Below are positions 5,336 through 5,579 of a DNA stretch of 5,579 nt, piece after piece (position 1 is the first letter of the stretch; the number at the start of each line of letters is the position of its first letter). Where the stretch lies: the NCBI GenBank assembly GCA_027310325.1, contig DAIDBB010000521.1, positions 1 through 5,579 on the forward strand. Direction: 5' to 3'. The stretch comes from a bacterium. GTDB lineage: Bacteria; Desulfobacterota; GWC2-55-46. A program made the translations under genes and the position numbers. The notes beneath the pieces were generated by a model. That model ran no database searches and had not been told where the DNA came from. It was given only the letters and a program-made list of their open reading frames with translations.

Positions 5336-5579
5336 TGTTTGAGGAATTCAAAAACGCGGTAAAACCGCCAGCTCCCCTGGCTGACCGCATGAGGCCAGGG
5401 CGGATCGAGGATTTCGTCGGTCAGGAACAGTTGGTCGGCGAGAATAAATTTTTACACAGGGTCATAAAAAAGGGCGAACTCCCGTCCCTCATACTCTGGG
5501 GGCCTCCGGGCACCGGGAAGACCACCCTGGCGAGGATCATAGCCGAGGCCTCAAGGGCGGATTTCGTGGAATTCTCGGC
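5329..5579 (+). CDS. rarA: RarA/MgsA AAA+ ATPase (5' part only)
   Basis: 83 complete codons are visible and the frame runs off the window. The N-terminal signature PLADRMRPGRIEDFVGQEQLVG (16-37) followed by ILWGPPGTGKTTLARIIAE (55-73, Walker A GPPGTGKT at 58-65) is typical of the RarA/MgsA/WRNIP1 family, RuvB-related ATPases that act at stalled replication forks with SSB. RuvB itself is less likely because ADRMRP with LILWGPPGTGKTTLA is the RarA pattern. The ATG at 5329 is the only credible start: an in-frame TAG occurs at 5317-5319 and nothing between them can initiate. It is transcribed away from DUF2905 across a 109-bp shared region. Lid, oligomerisation and C-terminal domains cannot be checked here. 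Confidence 0.92.
   Translation, partial: MELFEEFKNAVKPPAPLADRMRPGRIEDFVGQEQLVGENKFLHRVIKKGELPSLILWGPPGTGKTTLARIIAEASRADFVEFS

Noticed and set aside
5329..5579. Calling the truncated plus-strand gene ruvB
   Set aside because: The ADRMRP and LILWGPPGTGKTTLA sequence is the RarA/MgsA pattern; a DUF2905 neighbour alone does not make it ruvB.
1..5579. CRISPR arrays, tRNA/rRNA genes, insertion sequences, defence or phage genes
   Set aside because: No regularly spaced repeats, cloverleaf sequence, transposase motifs or terminal repeats were seen; coding density is filled by housekeeping genes.

Overview
The window looks like a chromosomal housekeeping segment from a diderm (Gram-negative type) bacterium. 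The lipid A gene lpxC shows that the cell makes an LPS-type outer membrane. GC content is moderate by eye, and ATA (Ile) and AGG (Arg) codons are used freely. This, with the phoH - 7TM-HD - ybeY - dgkA gene order (known from Firmicutes and several Gram-negative lineages), would fit a Thermodesulfobacteriota/Nitrospirota/Omnitrophota-like or other little-cultured lineage. The phylum cannot be fixed from this sequence. I see no transposon, phage, CRISPR array, tRNA or rRNA.

Layout, right to left, because most genes are on the minus strand. (1) 5329-5579, plus: the first 83 codons of rarA/mgsA, a RuvB-like AAA+ ATPase that runs off the window. (2) 5220-5328: a 109-bp divergent intergenic region. 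It holds a fully consensus TTGACA/TATAAT promoter firing left and a weaker promoter firing right, whose predicted start site is the rarA start codon itself. (3) 5010-5219, minus: a DUF2905 small membrane protein. (4) 4873-5009: an AT-rich gap. (5) 3955-4872, minus: lpxC, followed by a clear rho-independent terminator at 3907-3930. (6) 3816-3844, minus: a good promoter that starts the next operon. (7) 3789 down to position 1, minus: phoH/ybeZ, a 7TM-HD phosphodiesterase (PgpH/YqfF type), ybeY, and a DgkA-PAP2 fusion cut by the window edge. These four genes overlap one another by 4, 104 and 1 nt.

The four-gene operon combines RNA maturation (PhoH/YbeZ with YbeY), probable cyclic-di-AMP turnover (7TM-HD) and lipid-carrier phosphorylation/dephosphorylation (DgkA-PAP2). 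PhoH and YbeY are established partners in 16S rRNA processing and ribosome quality control. The other two act at the inner membrane, probably on signalling and undecaprenol recycling.

I did not find a wholly new system. The points most worth a second look are: the 104-nt ybeY/7TM-HD overlap with a strong ribosome binding site buried in the upstream gene; the DgkA-PAP2 fusion with altered PAP2 motifs; the shortened ectodomain of the 7TM-HD protein; and the dense symmetry elements in the rarA/DUF2905 divergent promoter region, including a possible leaderless rarA message.
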